DNA of 64,000 bases from Actinoplanes couchii (GTDB lineage Bacteria; Actinomycetota; Actinomycetes; Mycobacteriales; Micromonosporaceae), in NCBI RefSeq assembly GCF_016862075.1, contig NZ_BOMG01000006.1, positions 81,582 through 145,581 on the forward strand, read 5' to 3'. The notes beneath the pieces are model-generated. The model did not search any database and was not told where the DNA came from. It saw nothing but the letters and a program-made list of their open reading frames with translations. Each line of letters begins with the position of its first letter. Positions within the stretch are counted from its first letter, which is position 1. Made by a program: the position numbers and the translations under genes. Below are positions 32,103 to 41,652 of the stretch, piece after piece.

Positions 32103-32121
32103 CGACGACCACGATAGTCGC

Positions 32122-32892
32122 TCAGGCCCCGAAACGGCGGTTCCGGGCCGCGTACGAGCGCAGCGCCCGCAGAAAGTCGATCTCCCGGAAGCCGGGCCAG
32201 AAGGCGTCGCAGAAGTACAGCTCCGAATGGGCGGCCTGCCACAGCAGGAAACCTGACGTGCGGTGCTCGCCGGAAGTACGGATCACCAGATCGGGGTCGG
32301 GCTGGTCGCCGGTGTAGAGGTGCGCGGCGATCCGGTCGGCGGTCAGGCGCCGGGCGGCGTCGGCCACGCCGTAGCCGGCCCGGGACTCGGCTTCGAGCAG
32401 CTCACGGACGGCGTCGACGATCTCCTCCCGGCCGTCGTAACCGATCGCGACGTTCAGATGGAAACCGGTGGCCGAGTCCCGGGTGGCGTCGGCGGCCAGC
32501 TTCAGCGCGTGCCGGGTCGAATCGGGCAGCACGTCCAGACGGCCGGCGACGTGCACCCGCCACACCGACACCGGGCGGGACAGGCGCTCGGCCACCACGT
32601 CCTCGATCATCCGCATCAGGTTGTCCACCTCGCCGGAGTCCCGTTTACGCACGTTGTCGACCGAGGCCACGAACACCGTGACATGCCTGATGCCCCGCTC
32701 CGCACACCAGCCGATAACCTCGTCGAGGTGTTCAGCGCCGTACCGATGGCCGATCCACGGATCACCGAACCCCATCCGGCGGGCCCAGCGCCGGTTGCCG
32801 TCCATCACCATCGCCACATGCCGGGGCACCACCGCCGGATCGAGTTGCCGACGCAGCCGCCGGGCATAGAACGCGTAGACCATCCGCATCAT
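32122..32892 (-). CDS. cis-Prenyltransferase (undecaprenyl or Z-farnesyl diphosphate synthase family)
   Basis: A 256-aa enzyme that condenses isopentenyl diphosphate onto an allylic primer. The signature VMDGNRRWARR is near residue 30; VTVFVASVDNVRKRDSGEVDNLM, the region that varies between long- and short-chain enzymes, follows; the C-terminal PDPDLVIRTSGEHRTSGFLLWQAAHSELYF is complete. The length and the VASVDN variant resemble actinobacterial short-chain (Z-FPP) synthases more than the main undecaprenyl enzyme, but this is uncertain. The ATG at 32892 is the first of three closely spaced Met codons; the open frame further upstream lacks similarity. Confidence 0.9.
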   Translation of the reverse strand: MMRMVYAFYARRLRRQLDPAVVPRHVAMVMDGNRRWARRMGFGDPWIGHRYGAEHLDEVIGWCAERGIRHVTVFVASVDNVRKRDSGEVDNLMRMIEDVVAERLSRPVSVWRVHVAGRLDVLPDSTRHALKLAADATRDSATGFHLNVAIGYDGREEIVDAVRELLEAESRAGYGVADAARRLTADRIAAHLYTGDQPDPDLVIRTSGEHRTSGFLLWQAAHSELYFCDAFWPGFREIDFLRALRSYAARNRRFGA

Positions 32893-33241
32893 GCCCCGCA
32901 GCGAACCACCCACCAGCACCACCGGCCCCCACCGACACAGGACCCACACGAAATCTCCACGGCCCCGGAACCCCATCGCATCGTCGTAGGGCGGGTCGAC
33001 GTCTCCGTGGACTGCTCGACAGTGAAGCTGGAAAAGGCTTCCCGATCGCTCGTTCCAGAACCAGCGCGGCAATCAAGACGACGACTGGTCTGGTCAGGGC
33101 TTTGATGACGTGCTTCCGTGAAACGTCGACGCGATGCCGGTTCAACCGTTGCGCGAATGCCTCCGGAGGTTCATCCCGAGAAAGCGTGAGGTTGGTTGCG
33201 GTATCGGCCGGATTCCGATCGGGTCGCGTCCGGGACGCCGG
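32893..33241. other. Gene-poor spacer upstream of the prenyltransferase gene
   Basis: This 350-bp stretch lies between the prenyltransferase start and the end of the PAP2 phosphatase gene. The ORFs in it have mixed third positions and no recognisable protein. It probably holds the prenyltransferase promoter; nothing else is seen. Confidence 0.5.
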
Positions 33242-33272
33242 CCGGCCCGCGCCTGGTGGGGACGCGGGCCGG
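33242..33272. terminator. Terminator hairpin after the PAP2 phosphatase gene
   Basis: CCGGCCCGCG (33242-33251) pairs perfectly with CGCGGGCCGG (33263-33272) around an 11-nt loop, 24 bp past the phosphatase stop on the minus strand. Confidence 0.65.
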
Positions 33273-33295
33273 GTGGTTGGTATGTCGGGGCTGGG

Positions 33296-35107
33296 TCAGG
33301 CCTTGCGGAGGCGGACGGTGATCGTGTCGCCCTGGTGGTGCAGGGTGGCTCGGTAGCCGGGGGTGGTCACGATGACCCTGGCGAACTGGCCTCGTACCCA
33401 GCGGGCCTTCAGGACCGGGATCGGGGCGTCGTACTTGTCGTTCTTGGCTACCGCCACCTCGAGGATCGTGCCGGAGCCGATGACGGCCTCGCCGCCCACC
33501 GTGAGCGGGGGTGCTCCGTGCGGGCGGACCGTCAGGGACAGTTTGCCGGAGCTGAGTCGGGCCGAACCGCTGACGTGGGTCTTCGCCGCGGTCAGGTGCA
33601 GGGTGCCGCCGCTGACCGTCAGATCGCCGGTGCCCAGGGCCGACTTCGAAGCGGCGACCAGGGTGCCGCCGGCCACCGTCGTACCGCCGCGGTAGTCGTT
33701 GTCCCCGGTGAGCGTCAGCGAGCCGGTGCCCAGCTTGATCAGGCCGCCCCGGCCCTCGATGTCGTTGCGCCACACGTCGGCGGCGGCGAGACCGGTCGCG
33801 GCGGCGTCCAGGCTGACGGCGACCGTCCGGTCGAACGCGCCGTAACCGTCGGCGGCGGCGAACAGGTTGATGTGGCCCCACTGTTCGGGGCCGTCCAGGA
33901 TCGGGTTGCCGGCGGGCAGGCCGGTGGTGCGCAGGACCTCGCGGCGCTGGGCGGCGTCCAGGTAGGGCAGACGGGTCTCCAGCAGCACCTCGGCGCCCCG
34001 CGGCACCTCGAAACGGAGGTTCGAGCGGCGTGACGGCAGGCCGTAGGTGAACTTCGGCGCGACGATGCGGGCGTTGGTGTCGCGGTCGGCGCCGGACCGG
34101 GCGTACGGCAGCAGGTCCTTGAAGTAGGTGGACGCCTGCGCCCGCGCCTCGGCCTTGAGTGTCGCGTTGGCCGGGTCGTTGAGGATGGCGGCGGCGAGCG
34201 CGGTGCCGAGGATCCGGCCGCCGATCACGTCGGCGGGGGAGTGCATGCCGGTGACGATCCGGGTATGTGCCAGGTCGAAGGCGGTGGTGATCATCTCCTG
34301 GAAGCGTTCCGGCACCGCGTAGGCGAACGCGAGCGCGGCCAGGAACAGCGCGTTGGTGTGCCCGGAGACGTAGCCGCCGTCCTCGGCGGGGGTGGTGCTG
34401 CGCTGCCGGAGCAGGGTCGGCGTGACCACCACGTCGGACTGGTAGACCGGGAAACCGAACGCGTCGATCGCGCCGGTGTCGATGACCTGACCGTTCTCGG
34501 TCATCCGCCACGGCCGCGGGTACTGGAACGCGAACTTGCTCGGGTTGCCGGACGACCAGTTGCCGCGCAGCGTGTTCACCAGCGTGACGATGGTGCCCAG
34601 CTCGGAGGTGGGGGAGCCAGCGCCGAGAGCGGACCCGGCGGGCGCACCGGCCGGGATCGTGTCGCTGACCGTGGTCGCGGGCGTGGTGGCGGGCGCCGCG
34701 GTGATGCCGGTGACGGCGAGCGCGCCGGCCTTGTAGGCGTCGGCGAGCGGGCCGAGGCCGGCGATCACCGAGTAGCTCTGGTGCTGACGGTCCACGACGA
34801 ACGACCGGGCCGCCTCGGCGGCGGTGCGGTTGCGGGTCGTGGTCACCACGTACCGGACGTTGGCCCGCAGGAACGCCTGGTCCAGGACGGTGCCGTTGTT
34901 CCAGGCGGTGCCGGTGCTCCACACCTTCTGGAAACCGGACAGGATCCGTACGGCGGCGTTGGTCTCCGCAGTGAGGTTTGCCGTGGTGTTGGTCCGGTAG
35001 GCGTCAATAAAAGAGGGGGAGACCGAAGCGGCCCGGGCGGGGGAGGCCAGGCCGGAAGCGCCGGCGGCGGCGCCGGCGAGCAGGAGAGTGCGGCGGCTGA
35101 GGTTCAC
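33296..35107 (-). CDS. Tat-exported PAP2 acid phosphatase with autotransporter-associated beta-strand repeat
   Basis: A 603-aa secreted protein. It opens with a Tat signal (NLSRRTLLLAGAAAGASGLASPARA). Residues about 90-340 form a vanadium-dependent-haloperoxidase/PAP2 phosphatase domain; motif 2 is YVSGHTNALFLA and motif 3 is TRIVTGMHSPADVIGG. The C-terminal part has LTLTGDNDYRGGTTVAGGTLV, an autotransporter-associated beta-strand repeat, which is odd in a Gram-positive phosphatase. The GTG at 35107 is chosen at the start of the signal peptide. The gene is divergent from a secreted sphingomyelinase-like gene, so the two may act together on phosphate esters outside the cell. Confidence 0.88.
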   Translation of the reverse strand: MNLSRRTLLLAGAAAGASGLASPARAASVSPSFIDAYRTNTTANLTAETNAAVRILSGFQKVWSTGTAWNNGTVLDQAFLRANVRYVVTTTRNRTAAEAARSFVVDRQHQSYSVIAGLGPLADAYKAGALAVTGITAAPATTPATTVSDTIPAGAPAGSALGAGSPTSELGTIVTLVNTLRGNWSSGNPSKFAFQYPRPWRMTENGQVIDTGAIDAFGFPVYQSDVVVTPTLLRQRSTTPAEDGGYVSGHTNALFLAALAFAYAVPERFQEMITTAFDLAHTRIVTGMHSPADVIGGRILGTALAAAILNDPANATLKAEARAQASTYFKDLLPYARSGADRDTNARIVAPKFTYGLPSRRSNLRFEVPRGAEVLLETRLPYLDAAQRREVLRTTGLPAGNPILDGPEQWGHINLFAAADGYGAFDRTVAVSLDAAATGLAAADVWRNDIEGRGGLIKLGTGSLTLTGDNDYRGGTTVAGGTLVAASKSALGTGDLTVSGGTLHLTAAKTHVSGSARLSSGKLSLTVRPHGAPPLTVGGEAVIGSGTILEVAVAKNDKYDAPIPVLKARWVRGQFARVIVTTPGYRATLHHQGDTITVRLRKA

Positions 35108-35182
35108 GAGCAGCGAGACTCGACGGGGCACACGACGGTTCCACCAACGCGCGCTTGTAGGGATGTGAATTATTTTCAAAAG

Positions 35183-35240
35183 GCCTTCCATCGCCGGGTT
35201 GCCGATCGCTACCGTCCGGTAACCCCCATCGATGGAAGGC
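35183..35240 (+). promoter_or_regulatory. 5' UTR hairpin covering the ribosome binding site of the sphingomyelinase-like gene
   Basis: GCCTTCCATCG (35183-35193) and CGATGGAAGGC (35230-35240) are perfect reverse complements, with a second, near-perfect GGGTTGCC/GGTAACCC stem inside. The right arm contains GGAAGG, the ribosome binding site of the ATG at 35247, so folding of the mRNA would hide it. Confidence 0.5.
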
Positions 35241-35246
35241 ATCCCC

Positions 35247-36547
35247 ATGAGGCGCGCTCTCATCGCCCTCGCCGCACTGGCGAGCCCGTTCCTTCTCGCA
35301 CCCACCCCGGCACAGGCCGCGGCCGGGTCGTTCTCCGTCCTGACGTACAACGTGGCCGGTCTTCCCGACATCATCTCCAGCGCCGAGGTCGACAGGCAGA
35401 CCGCGCACACCGCCATCGGCCAGCGCCTCGGCCCGTTCGACATCGTGCAGGTGCAGGAGGACTTCAACTACCACGCCCATCTGTACGCGGCCGACACCAC
35501 GCACGCCCACCGCACCCCGACCAGCGGCGGCGCCGGCATCGGCTCGGGGCTCAACACCCTGTCGAAGTACGCCTACGACACCGACGACTTCGAACGCGGC
35601 GACTGGAACTCCTGCCAGCTCGACTCCGGTGACTGCCTGACCCCCAAGGGCTTCACCTTCGCCCGGCACCGGCTCGCCGAGGGCGTCTACGTCGACTTCT
35701 ACAACCTGCACACCAACGCCGGCACCAGCAGCGGCGACCAGACGTCCCGCGCCGACAACCTGAACCAGCTGACCGCGTTCATCGGCACCCACTCGAAGGG
35801 CAACGCGGTGGTGGTGATGGGTGACACCAACACCCGGTACACCCGGGCCGCCGACACCATCCGCACGTTCGTGGCGGCGAACGGGCTGACCGACGCCTGG
35901 GTGAAACTGAAGCGGGCCGGCAGCCCGCCGGCCTCCGGTGCGGACGCCCTGGTCTGCGACCCGGCCGCGGTCACCGACACGTGCGAGGTGGTCGACAAGA
36001 TCCTCTACCGGGGCAGCCGTTTCGTCACGCTCGACGCCACGAGCTACAAGAACGAAGACGCGGTTTCCGTACGGCGGACGGGCTGATGCTCTCCGACCAC
36101 TTCCCCATCAGCACGTCGTTCACCTGGTCGACGAACAGCGACTTCGCGTTCAGTGAGCAGTTCGGCGGCCCGCACGGCGACTACTTCAACGACGTCGACG
36201 CCGTCTCCGGCAACCCCGCCACGGTCGGGGTGCGCGCCGGTTCCCGCCTCGACGCGGTCAGCATCGGTTCGCTGGCGCACGGCGGCACCGGCGGCACGGC
36301 CACCTCCCGCACGCTCGCCTCCGGGGAGTACGTCACCAGCGCCTACCTGTGCCGGGCGCAGTACAACAGCCGGACCCGGATCTTCTACGCCCGCTTCACC
36401 ACCAACCTCGGCAACACCGTCGCCGGGGGCACCACCACCTCGGACTGCGTGACCCGCACCGCCCCGTCCGGTTTCCAGATCGCCGGTTTCCACGGCCGCG
36501 CCGGGGACGAGGTCGACAAACTGGGACTCATCTACTCACGTCGCTGA
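35247..36547 (+). pseudogene. Secreted sphingomyelinase-like phosphodiesterase with jacalin-like lectin domain, frameshifted
   Basis: The first frame (35247-36086, 279 aa) has a Sec signal (RRALIALAALASPFLLAPTPAQA) and an endonuclease/exonuclease/phosphatase domain: FSVLTYNVAGLPD, VQVQEDFNYH, VYVDFYNLHTNAG, VVVMGDTNTRYTR. The domain's final SDH motif is in another frame: after EDAV the product should continue FRTADGLMLSDHFPIS, which needs one extra T in GGTTTCC (36062-36068). That second frame runs to 36547 and encodes a jacalin-like lectin domain. As read, the catalytic His of SDH and the lectin are lost. A real mutation, a sequencing error or a programmed -1 slip would all explain it. Confidence 0.85.
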
Positions 36548-36573
36548 CTCGTACGTCTCACTTCCGCGTTCGA

Positions 36574-36601
36574 CGGCACCCGGGCGGGTACCCGGGTGCC
36601 G
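36574..36601. terminator. Terminator before the PrsW-like gene
   Basis: CGGCACCCGGG (36574-36584) pairs perfectly with CCCGGGTGCCG (36591-36601) around a 6-nt loop, 27 bp after the lectin stop codon and 25 bp before the next start, with no T tract. Confidence 0.65.
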
Positions 36602-36625
36602 CATCTTGAAGCGCGGGAGGCGCAG

Positions 36626-37459
36626 ATGAAACTCTGGTCCAAGGTCTTTCTCACCGGTCTCGGATTGTGGCTGCTGACCGTCGCGGTCACGTTCGCCACC
36701 GGCAACCCCAACCTGATCCCCACCCTGGTGCTGCTCGGCAGCTTCCTCGTTCCGGTGACCTTCGTGCTGTGGGCCTTCACCAAACGCCACAGTGGCGAGG
36801 TCACCGCGGAACTGCTGTTCAGCACGTTCGTCACCGGCGGTGTCCTCGGCGTGCTCGCCGCGTCGCTGCTGGAGACATACCTGCTGCACCCGAACCCGCT
36901 GTTCTTCTTCGGCGTCGGCCTGATCGAGGAGGCCGCGAAACTCACCGCCCTGGCCTTCCTGTGCCGCCGCCTGCAGCACAAGTACGCCGTCGACGGTGTC
37001 ATCCTCGGCGCCTCCGTCGGTTTCGGGTTCGCCGCCTTCGAATCCGCCGGGTACGCCTTCACCGCCCTCTTCACCCAGCAGGGCCTGTCCCTGATGACCC
37101 TGGTCGAGACGGAACTGCTCCGCGGTGTCCTCGCCCCGGTCGGGCACGGCCTGTGGACCGCGATCCTGGGCGGGGTCCTGTTCTCCGCCAGCGGCCGCCG
37201 CCACTACGCCTTCACCAAGCGCCTGGCGGTCACGTTCATCGGGGTGGCCGCCCTGCACGCGCTCTGGGACGGCTGGCAGAGCATCGCCCAGGTGATCACC
37301 GACATCGCCCGCGACCCGCACCTGTTCACCGCGCTGTCCTGGGGCGGCCTGATCGTGGTGTCCCTGATCGGCGTCCTGTGGCTGACCGCGGTCCGCCGCC
37401 ACGCCGACCGGGAGGTCCTCAGCCCTCTCTGGTCGGTTCCGGTCAACCGCCTGTCGTGA
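36626..37459 (+). CDS. PrsW family intramembrane metalloprotease
   Basis: A 277-aa membrane protein with about eight hydrophobic segments. The family motifs are visible in order: GLIEEAAKLTAL (two Glu in the EExxK motif), GFGFAAFESAGYAF (FExxxY), PVGHGLWTAILGG (His) and AALHALWDG (His), which are proposed metal ligands. PrsW proteases cleave membrane anti-sigma factors in Bacillus; the target here is unknown, and no sigma/anti-sigma pair is adjacent. GGGAGG lies six bases before the ATG. Confidence 0.9.
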   Translation: MKLWSKVFLTGLGLWLLTVAVTFATGNPNLIPTLVLLGSFLVPVTFVLWAFTKRHSGEVTAELLFSTFVTGGVLGVLAASLLETYLLHPNPLFFFGVGLIEEAAKLTALAFLCRRLQHKYAVDGVILGASVGFGFAAFESAGYAFTALFTQQGLSLMTLVETELLRGVLAPVGHGLWTAILGGVLFSASGRRHYAFTKRLAVTFIGVAALHALWDGWQSIAQVITDIARDPHLFTALSWGGLIVVSLIGVLWLTAVRRHADREVLSPLWSVPVNRLS

Positions 37460-37517
37460 GCCAGCTCTTGCGAACTGGCCCGCGACCTGCCGGGCGGCCT
37501 TGCCTAGCGTGTGACGG

Positions 37518-38888
37518 GTGACTTCACCACTCGCCGGAGACCTGGCCGCCCTGCCGGACCTGCTGCAGACCACCCGGGACTACGCGGTCTCCGTCCTGGC
37601 GGGCCTCGACGACCGCCCGGTGGCCCGGGATCCGGCATCCGTCCCCGCCGCCCCGCTGCCCGCCGAGGGCGCCGGGACGGCCGGGGCGCTCGCCGAGTTC
37701 CAGCGCCGCTGGGCACCCGGCTTCTCCGGCAGCGCCGGCCCCCGCTACCTGGGCTTCGTCACCGGCGGCACCACCCCGGCCGCGCTCGCCGGCGACTGGC
37801 TGACCGGCACCTTCGACCAGAACGGCTCCAACCGCTCCGGCTCGTCGGCCGCCGCCCTGGAGGACGAGACGGTCGGCTGGCTGGGCGAGATGTTCGGCCT
37901 CGGCGCCGAGCACTCCGGGACGTTCGTCAGCGGCGCCACCATGTCGAACCTGGTCGGCCTGGCGATCGCCCGGGAATGGGTCGGCGACCGGCGCGGGGTC
38001 AGCGTCGCCCGGCATGGCCTGGCCGCGCTCGGCGAGATCCCGGTGCTGTCCGGAGCCGCCCACTCCAGCGTCTTCAAATCCCTGTCGATCCTCGGCCTGG
38101 GCCGGGACTCGCTGCGCCCGGTCGCCACGCTGCCCGACCGGGAGGCCGTGGACGTGACCGCGCTGGCCGCGGCACTGGAAGCCCTGGACGGCAGCCCCGC
38201 GATCGTGGTCGCCAACGCCGGAACGGTGAACACCGTCGACTTCGACGACCTCCGCGCGATCCTGGCCCTGCGCGAGCGCTACCCGTTCTGGTTGCACGTG
38301 GACGCCGCGTTCGGCGGATTCGCGGCCCTCTCCCCGGCACACGCCCACCTGGTCGACGGTCTCGCTGAAGCCGACTCGGTCTGTGTCGACCTGCACAAGT
38401 GGCTGAACGTGCCCTACGACGGCGCGGTCCAGTTCACCCGCCACCGTGACCTGCAGGTCCGGGTCTTCCAGAACGCCGCCGCCTACCTCCCGCCGATCAC
38501 CGGCACCCCCGACCACTTCCACCTGACCCCGGAGAACTCCCGCCGGCTGCGCGCCCTGACCGCCTGGTTCACCCTGGCCGCCTACGGGGTGGCCGGTCAC
38601 CGCGAGATCGTCACCCGCGCGATCGATGCGGCCCACCATCTCGGCGAGCGCCTCCAGGCCGTCCCCGGAGTTCAACTGCTTGCGCCGGTACGATTGAACG
38701 TGGTCTGTTTCGCCGTCCCGATGGACGTGACCGACCTGGCCCAGGCGGTGGCCGACTCCGGTGAGGCCTTCCTGACCCCCACCGTCTACCAGGGCAAACC
38801 CGCGCTGCGGGCGGCCTTCAGCAACTGGCGCACCACCCGCGCCGACGCCGACCGGGTGGCCGGCCTGCTGGAAAATCTGCTGCCCTGA
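37518..38888 (+). CDS. PLP-dependent group II decarboxylase family protein
   Basis: A 456-aa enzyme with the features of aromatic-L-amino-acid and glutamate-type decarboxylases: the GTFVSGATMSNLVGLAIAREW substrate-side block, the cofactor Asp in FWLHVDAAFGGFAAL, and the PLP-binding Lys in VDLHKWLNVPYDG. The N-terminal PRYLGFVTGGTTPAAL segment is typical. It would remove CO2 from an amino acid; the substrate is not evident. The GTG start at 37518 (MTSPLAGDLAAL) fits. It follows the PrsW gene by 58 bp. Confidence 0.9.
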   Translation: MTSPLAGDLAALPDLLQTTRDYAVSVLAGLDDRPVARDPASVPAAPLPAEGAGTAGALAEFQRRWAPGFSGSAGPRYLGFVTGGTTPAALAGDWLTGTFDQNGSNRSGSSAAALEDETVGWLGEMFGLGAEHSGTFVSGATMSNLVGLAIAREWVGDRRGVSVARHGLAALGEIPVLSGAAHSSVFKSLSILGLGRDSLRPVATLPDREAVDVTALAAALEALDGSPAIVVANAGTVNTVDFDDLRAILALRERYPFWLHVDAAFGGFAALSPAHAHLVDGLAEADSVCVDLHKWLNVPYDGAVQFTRHRDLQVRVFQNAAAYLPPITGTPDHFHLTPENSRRLRALTAWFTLAAYGVAGHREIVTRAIDAAHHLGERLQAVPGVQLLAPVRLNVVCFAVPMDVTDLAQAVADSGEAFLTPTVYQGKPALRAAFSNWRTTRADADRVAGLLENLLP

Positions 38889-38915
38889 CCCGGCCGGCCG
38901 ATCTATCGTCGGCCC

Positions 38916-40209
38916 ATCAGCGACGACGACTGGCACTACGACCGGACCGGCACCCTGACCGGAGCTCTGCAACGCGGCCTGGGCCGGGGCGCCGTGCGTG
39001 CCCGCTCCCGGCGCCGCGACCCGGACACCGCCGACGCGGTCATGGCCAGCCTCGCCCGCGACCACAGGTGGATGTGGTGGATCGACGAACGCGCCGGCTA
39101 CCTGGCCGCCCTGGTCCGCGACCTGCGGATGCCGATCGCCCCGCTGCTCGCTCTGCTCGACCGGTACCCCGACGACGACAACGACCCGGACAACACCTTC
39201 GAGAACGTGCTCGACGTGCTGGTCCGGTTGGGCCGCCTGCCGGCCGGGCCGGGCCCCGAGGCGGCCGGCGGCCTGCGGAGATACCTGGCCGAGGGGCCTC
39301 GCTGGCTGGTGGTGCTCCAGGAGATCGCCGGCCGAATGGCCGGTGGAGTCCTGGGACGACCTGCTCCCGGTGGCCCGGACCCGGCTGGATCGGGACGACG
39401 GCGGCGTCCGCCTCTGGCTCGACGAACCCTGGGACACGTGGGCGAAGCGTGACGACCGGATCGCCCGGGAAGCCGAGCGGCATGCCGTCCCGGAACCGCG
39501 GCGACCGCTGGCCGGCGAACCGGACGGCACCCTCCTGTCGATCGTCGGATCGGCCCACGGCGAACGGCAACGCGAAGCACTCCGGGAACTCAACCGCCGT
39601 GGCCCGCAGCCGGGACTCCTGCCGTTGGCCGAACGGATTCCGTTCGACGTGACGAAGGAACTCTTCGACCTGGACACACCGCTCACCGACGCCCTTCGTG
39701 CGCTCGGAGCCGGCGCGCTGCCGGTGCTGCGGCCCTGGGCCGCGACACCGGGCCATCCGATGTGTGGCGCCGCCCGGGGTCTGCTCGCCGATCACGGCGA
39801 CGAATCGGACGTCCCGCAGATTCTCGCCGCGTGGGCGAGGCTGGACGAGGACCCGGGTGGCCGCTGCGGCTACGACCGTCTGGCAGCCGGCCTGGCCCGG
39901 ATCGGTGGCGACCGGGTCCGCGACTTCGCGGTTCCCCGCCTGCAGCGGCTCTGGACCAGCCCGCACTCCCATGAACGGACCGCCTACCTGAAGGCGCTGC
40001 TGGCCCTGGATCCCGGCGCCGGTGCGGCCATGGCGTTCGAGGGCCTGTTCGACTGCGAGCCCGGAGTCCGCCTGCTCGCCATCGAACACGCGTCCCCGGC
40101 CGACCGTCGCCCGGCCCTGACAATGATCAGCGAGGACCCGCTGGAGGACGACGAGGTCCGCGCCGCCGCCCGCCTGCGCCTCCAGTCGGAGACCGCCGGA
40201 GAAAACTGA
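38916..40209 (+). pseudogene. Broken copy of a HEAT-like repeat protein (frameshift, no start codon)
   Basis: This is the first of two tandem paralogs. The similarity starts at 38916, where the intact copy's start region (WxxxGTLxGALQRGLGRG) begins here with ATC where a start is expected (ISDDDWHYDRTGTLTGALQRGLGRGAV). The frame continues to LQEIAG near 39330. There the match jumps one frame to EWPVESWDDLLPVARTRLD, explained by one extra C in GGCCG at 39331-39333. The rest runs to 40209 with HEAT-like helical pairs (ALRALGAGALPVLRPWAATPGHP, DEVRAAARLRLQ). If translated at all from the GTG at 38994, the product would be out of frame. Function is unknown. Confidence 0.75.
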
Positions 40210-40246
40210 TCGCGGGGGAGGGCCGGCCCTTCTACGGTGAGCCGCG

Positions 40247-41557
40247 ATGGTGGAGAACTGGGAATCGGCGGGGACACTGTTCGGGGCTCTGCAGCGGGGG
40301 CTGGGCCGGGGCGCGATCCGGGTCGCGGCGGGCGAGGCCGGGGCCGGGCCGGAGGTGTTCCGGTGCCTGCGGTGGGATCAACGGTGGGATACGCAGGTCG
40401 ATGATCGGCGGGTCTACCTGGCGCGGCTGGTCCGGGACCTCGGCATTCCGGTGGCGGAGCTGTTCGCCCTCCTGCGGGAGCCGTCGGAGGTGGATACGTT
40501 CCAGAACCTCTGTGGTGTGCTCTCGGTGCTGGGCCAGGGCGGTGACCAGGAGGTCCTCGCCGGGGCCCGGCGGTATGTCGCGGACGGGCAACGCTGGGCG
40601 GACATGCTGGAGACGATCGCGGACGGCTGGTCCCGGGAGAGTGGGGACGACCTGCTGCCGCTGGCCCGGGCCCGGATCGAGGCCGACGAGGCAGCTGAGG
40701 CCGGCGGGTCCGGGGACGACGGCCCGGTGATCGTGTGGGATGCGCCGCCGTGGCGGGACTGGGCCGTCGGCGACGACTTCATCGCTGCCCGGATGCCGCC
40801 GTCGCCGGGTCGCGGGCGGGAGCGGCCGCTGGAGCTGATCCCGGTGGCGGAGCTGCTCGCTGAACTCGGCGGGGACCGGCGGTCGCGGTGGGTGCCGGCG
40901 CTGGCCGAGCTGAACGCGCGCGGGCCCCGGCCGGAGTTGGTGCCGATGCTGGACCGGCTGGCGGGCGCGGGCTCCGGGCCGGGCCCGATGCGGGCGATGC
41001 TGAGCCGGGCGGTGCAGTTGCTGGGCGCGGCGGCGGTGCCGGTGGCCCGGGGCTGGGCCGCCGATCCGGGGCATCCGTTCGGCTGGCGGGTGATCGACGT
41101 GCTGGCCGCGCACGGTGGTCCGGAGGATGTGCCGGTGCTGCTGGCCGAGTGGGAGCGGCTGGCCGGAGCTCAGGCGCTCTGCGGGTTCGACGATCTCGCC
41201 GCGGGGCTGGCCCGGATCGGTGGGCCGGAGGTGGCGCGGATCGTGCCGTGGCTGCATGAGCTGTGGACCACGCCGCACAGTTACGAGCGGGCCGCCTACC
41301 TGCGGGCGTTGCTGGTCCTCGATCCGGCGGGGTGCGGTGAGCTGCTCGTCGAGGGGCTGTGGGACTGCGAGGCCGAGGTCCGCCGGATCGCTGCCGAGCA
41401 CGTCGCGGACGCGGAGCCGGGGGTTCGGGAGCGGCTGGAGTCGCTGCGGGACGATCCGGTGGAGGAGGACGAGGTCCGGGCGGCCGCGGGGGAGCGGTTC
41501 CCGGCTCCGGGCCGGAGTGCGGGCTCCGGCCCGGAGGGGCGGCCGGGCGCGCGGTAA
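40247..41557 (+). CDS. HEAT-like repeat protein, intact paralog
   Basis: A 436-aa cytosolic protein of unknown function, entirely alpha-helical in appearance with repeated amphipathic helix pairs (VQLLGAAAVPVARGWAADPGHPFGWRVIDVLAAHGGPEDVPVLLAEW, LLVEGLWDCEAEVRRIAAEHVAD). It resembles HEAT/PBS-lyase-like repeats, which usually mediate protein binding. It is a tandem copy of the broken gene just upstream (both share GTLxGALQRGLGRG, LARIGG and ERAAYL). The ATG at 40247 is 37 bp past the first copy. The last 30 residues are Gly/Pro/Arg-rich and probably disordered. Confidence 0.75.
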   Translation: MVENWESAGTLFGALQRGLGRGAIRVAAGEAGAGPEVFRCLRWDQRWDTQVDDRRVYLARLVRDLGIPVAELFALLREPSEVDTFQNLCGVLSVLGQGGDQEVLAGARRYVADGQRWADMLETIADGWSRESGDDLLPLARARIEADEAAEAGGSGDDGPVIVWDAPPWRDWAVGDDFIAARMPPSPGRGRERPLELIPVAELLAELGGDRRSRWVPALAELNARGPRPELVPMLDRLAGAGSGPGPMRAMLSRAVQLLGAAAVPVARGWAADPGHPFGWRVIDVLAAHGGPEDVPVLLAEWERLAGAQALCGFDDLAAGLARIGGPEVARIVPWLHELWTTPHSYERAAYLRALLVLDPAGCGELLVEGLWDCEAEVRRIAAEHVADAEPGVRERLESLRDDPVEEDEVRAAAGERFPAPGRSAGSGPEGRPGAR

Positions 41558-41652
41558 CCGGGGGACGGATCGGTCAGTGACGCGCGGGCGGCCGCCGGTG
41601 GGGCGGGTACAGCGGGCCTTGCCGACCGGAACCCGGTGACAAGGGTGTGGAC

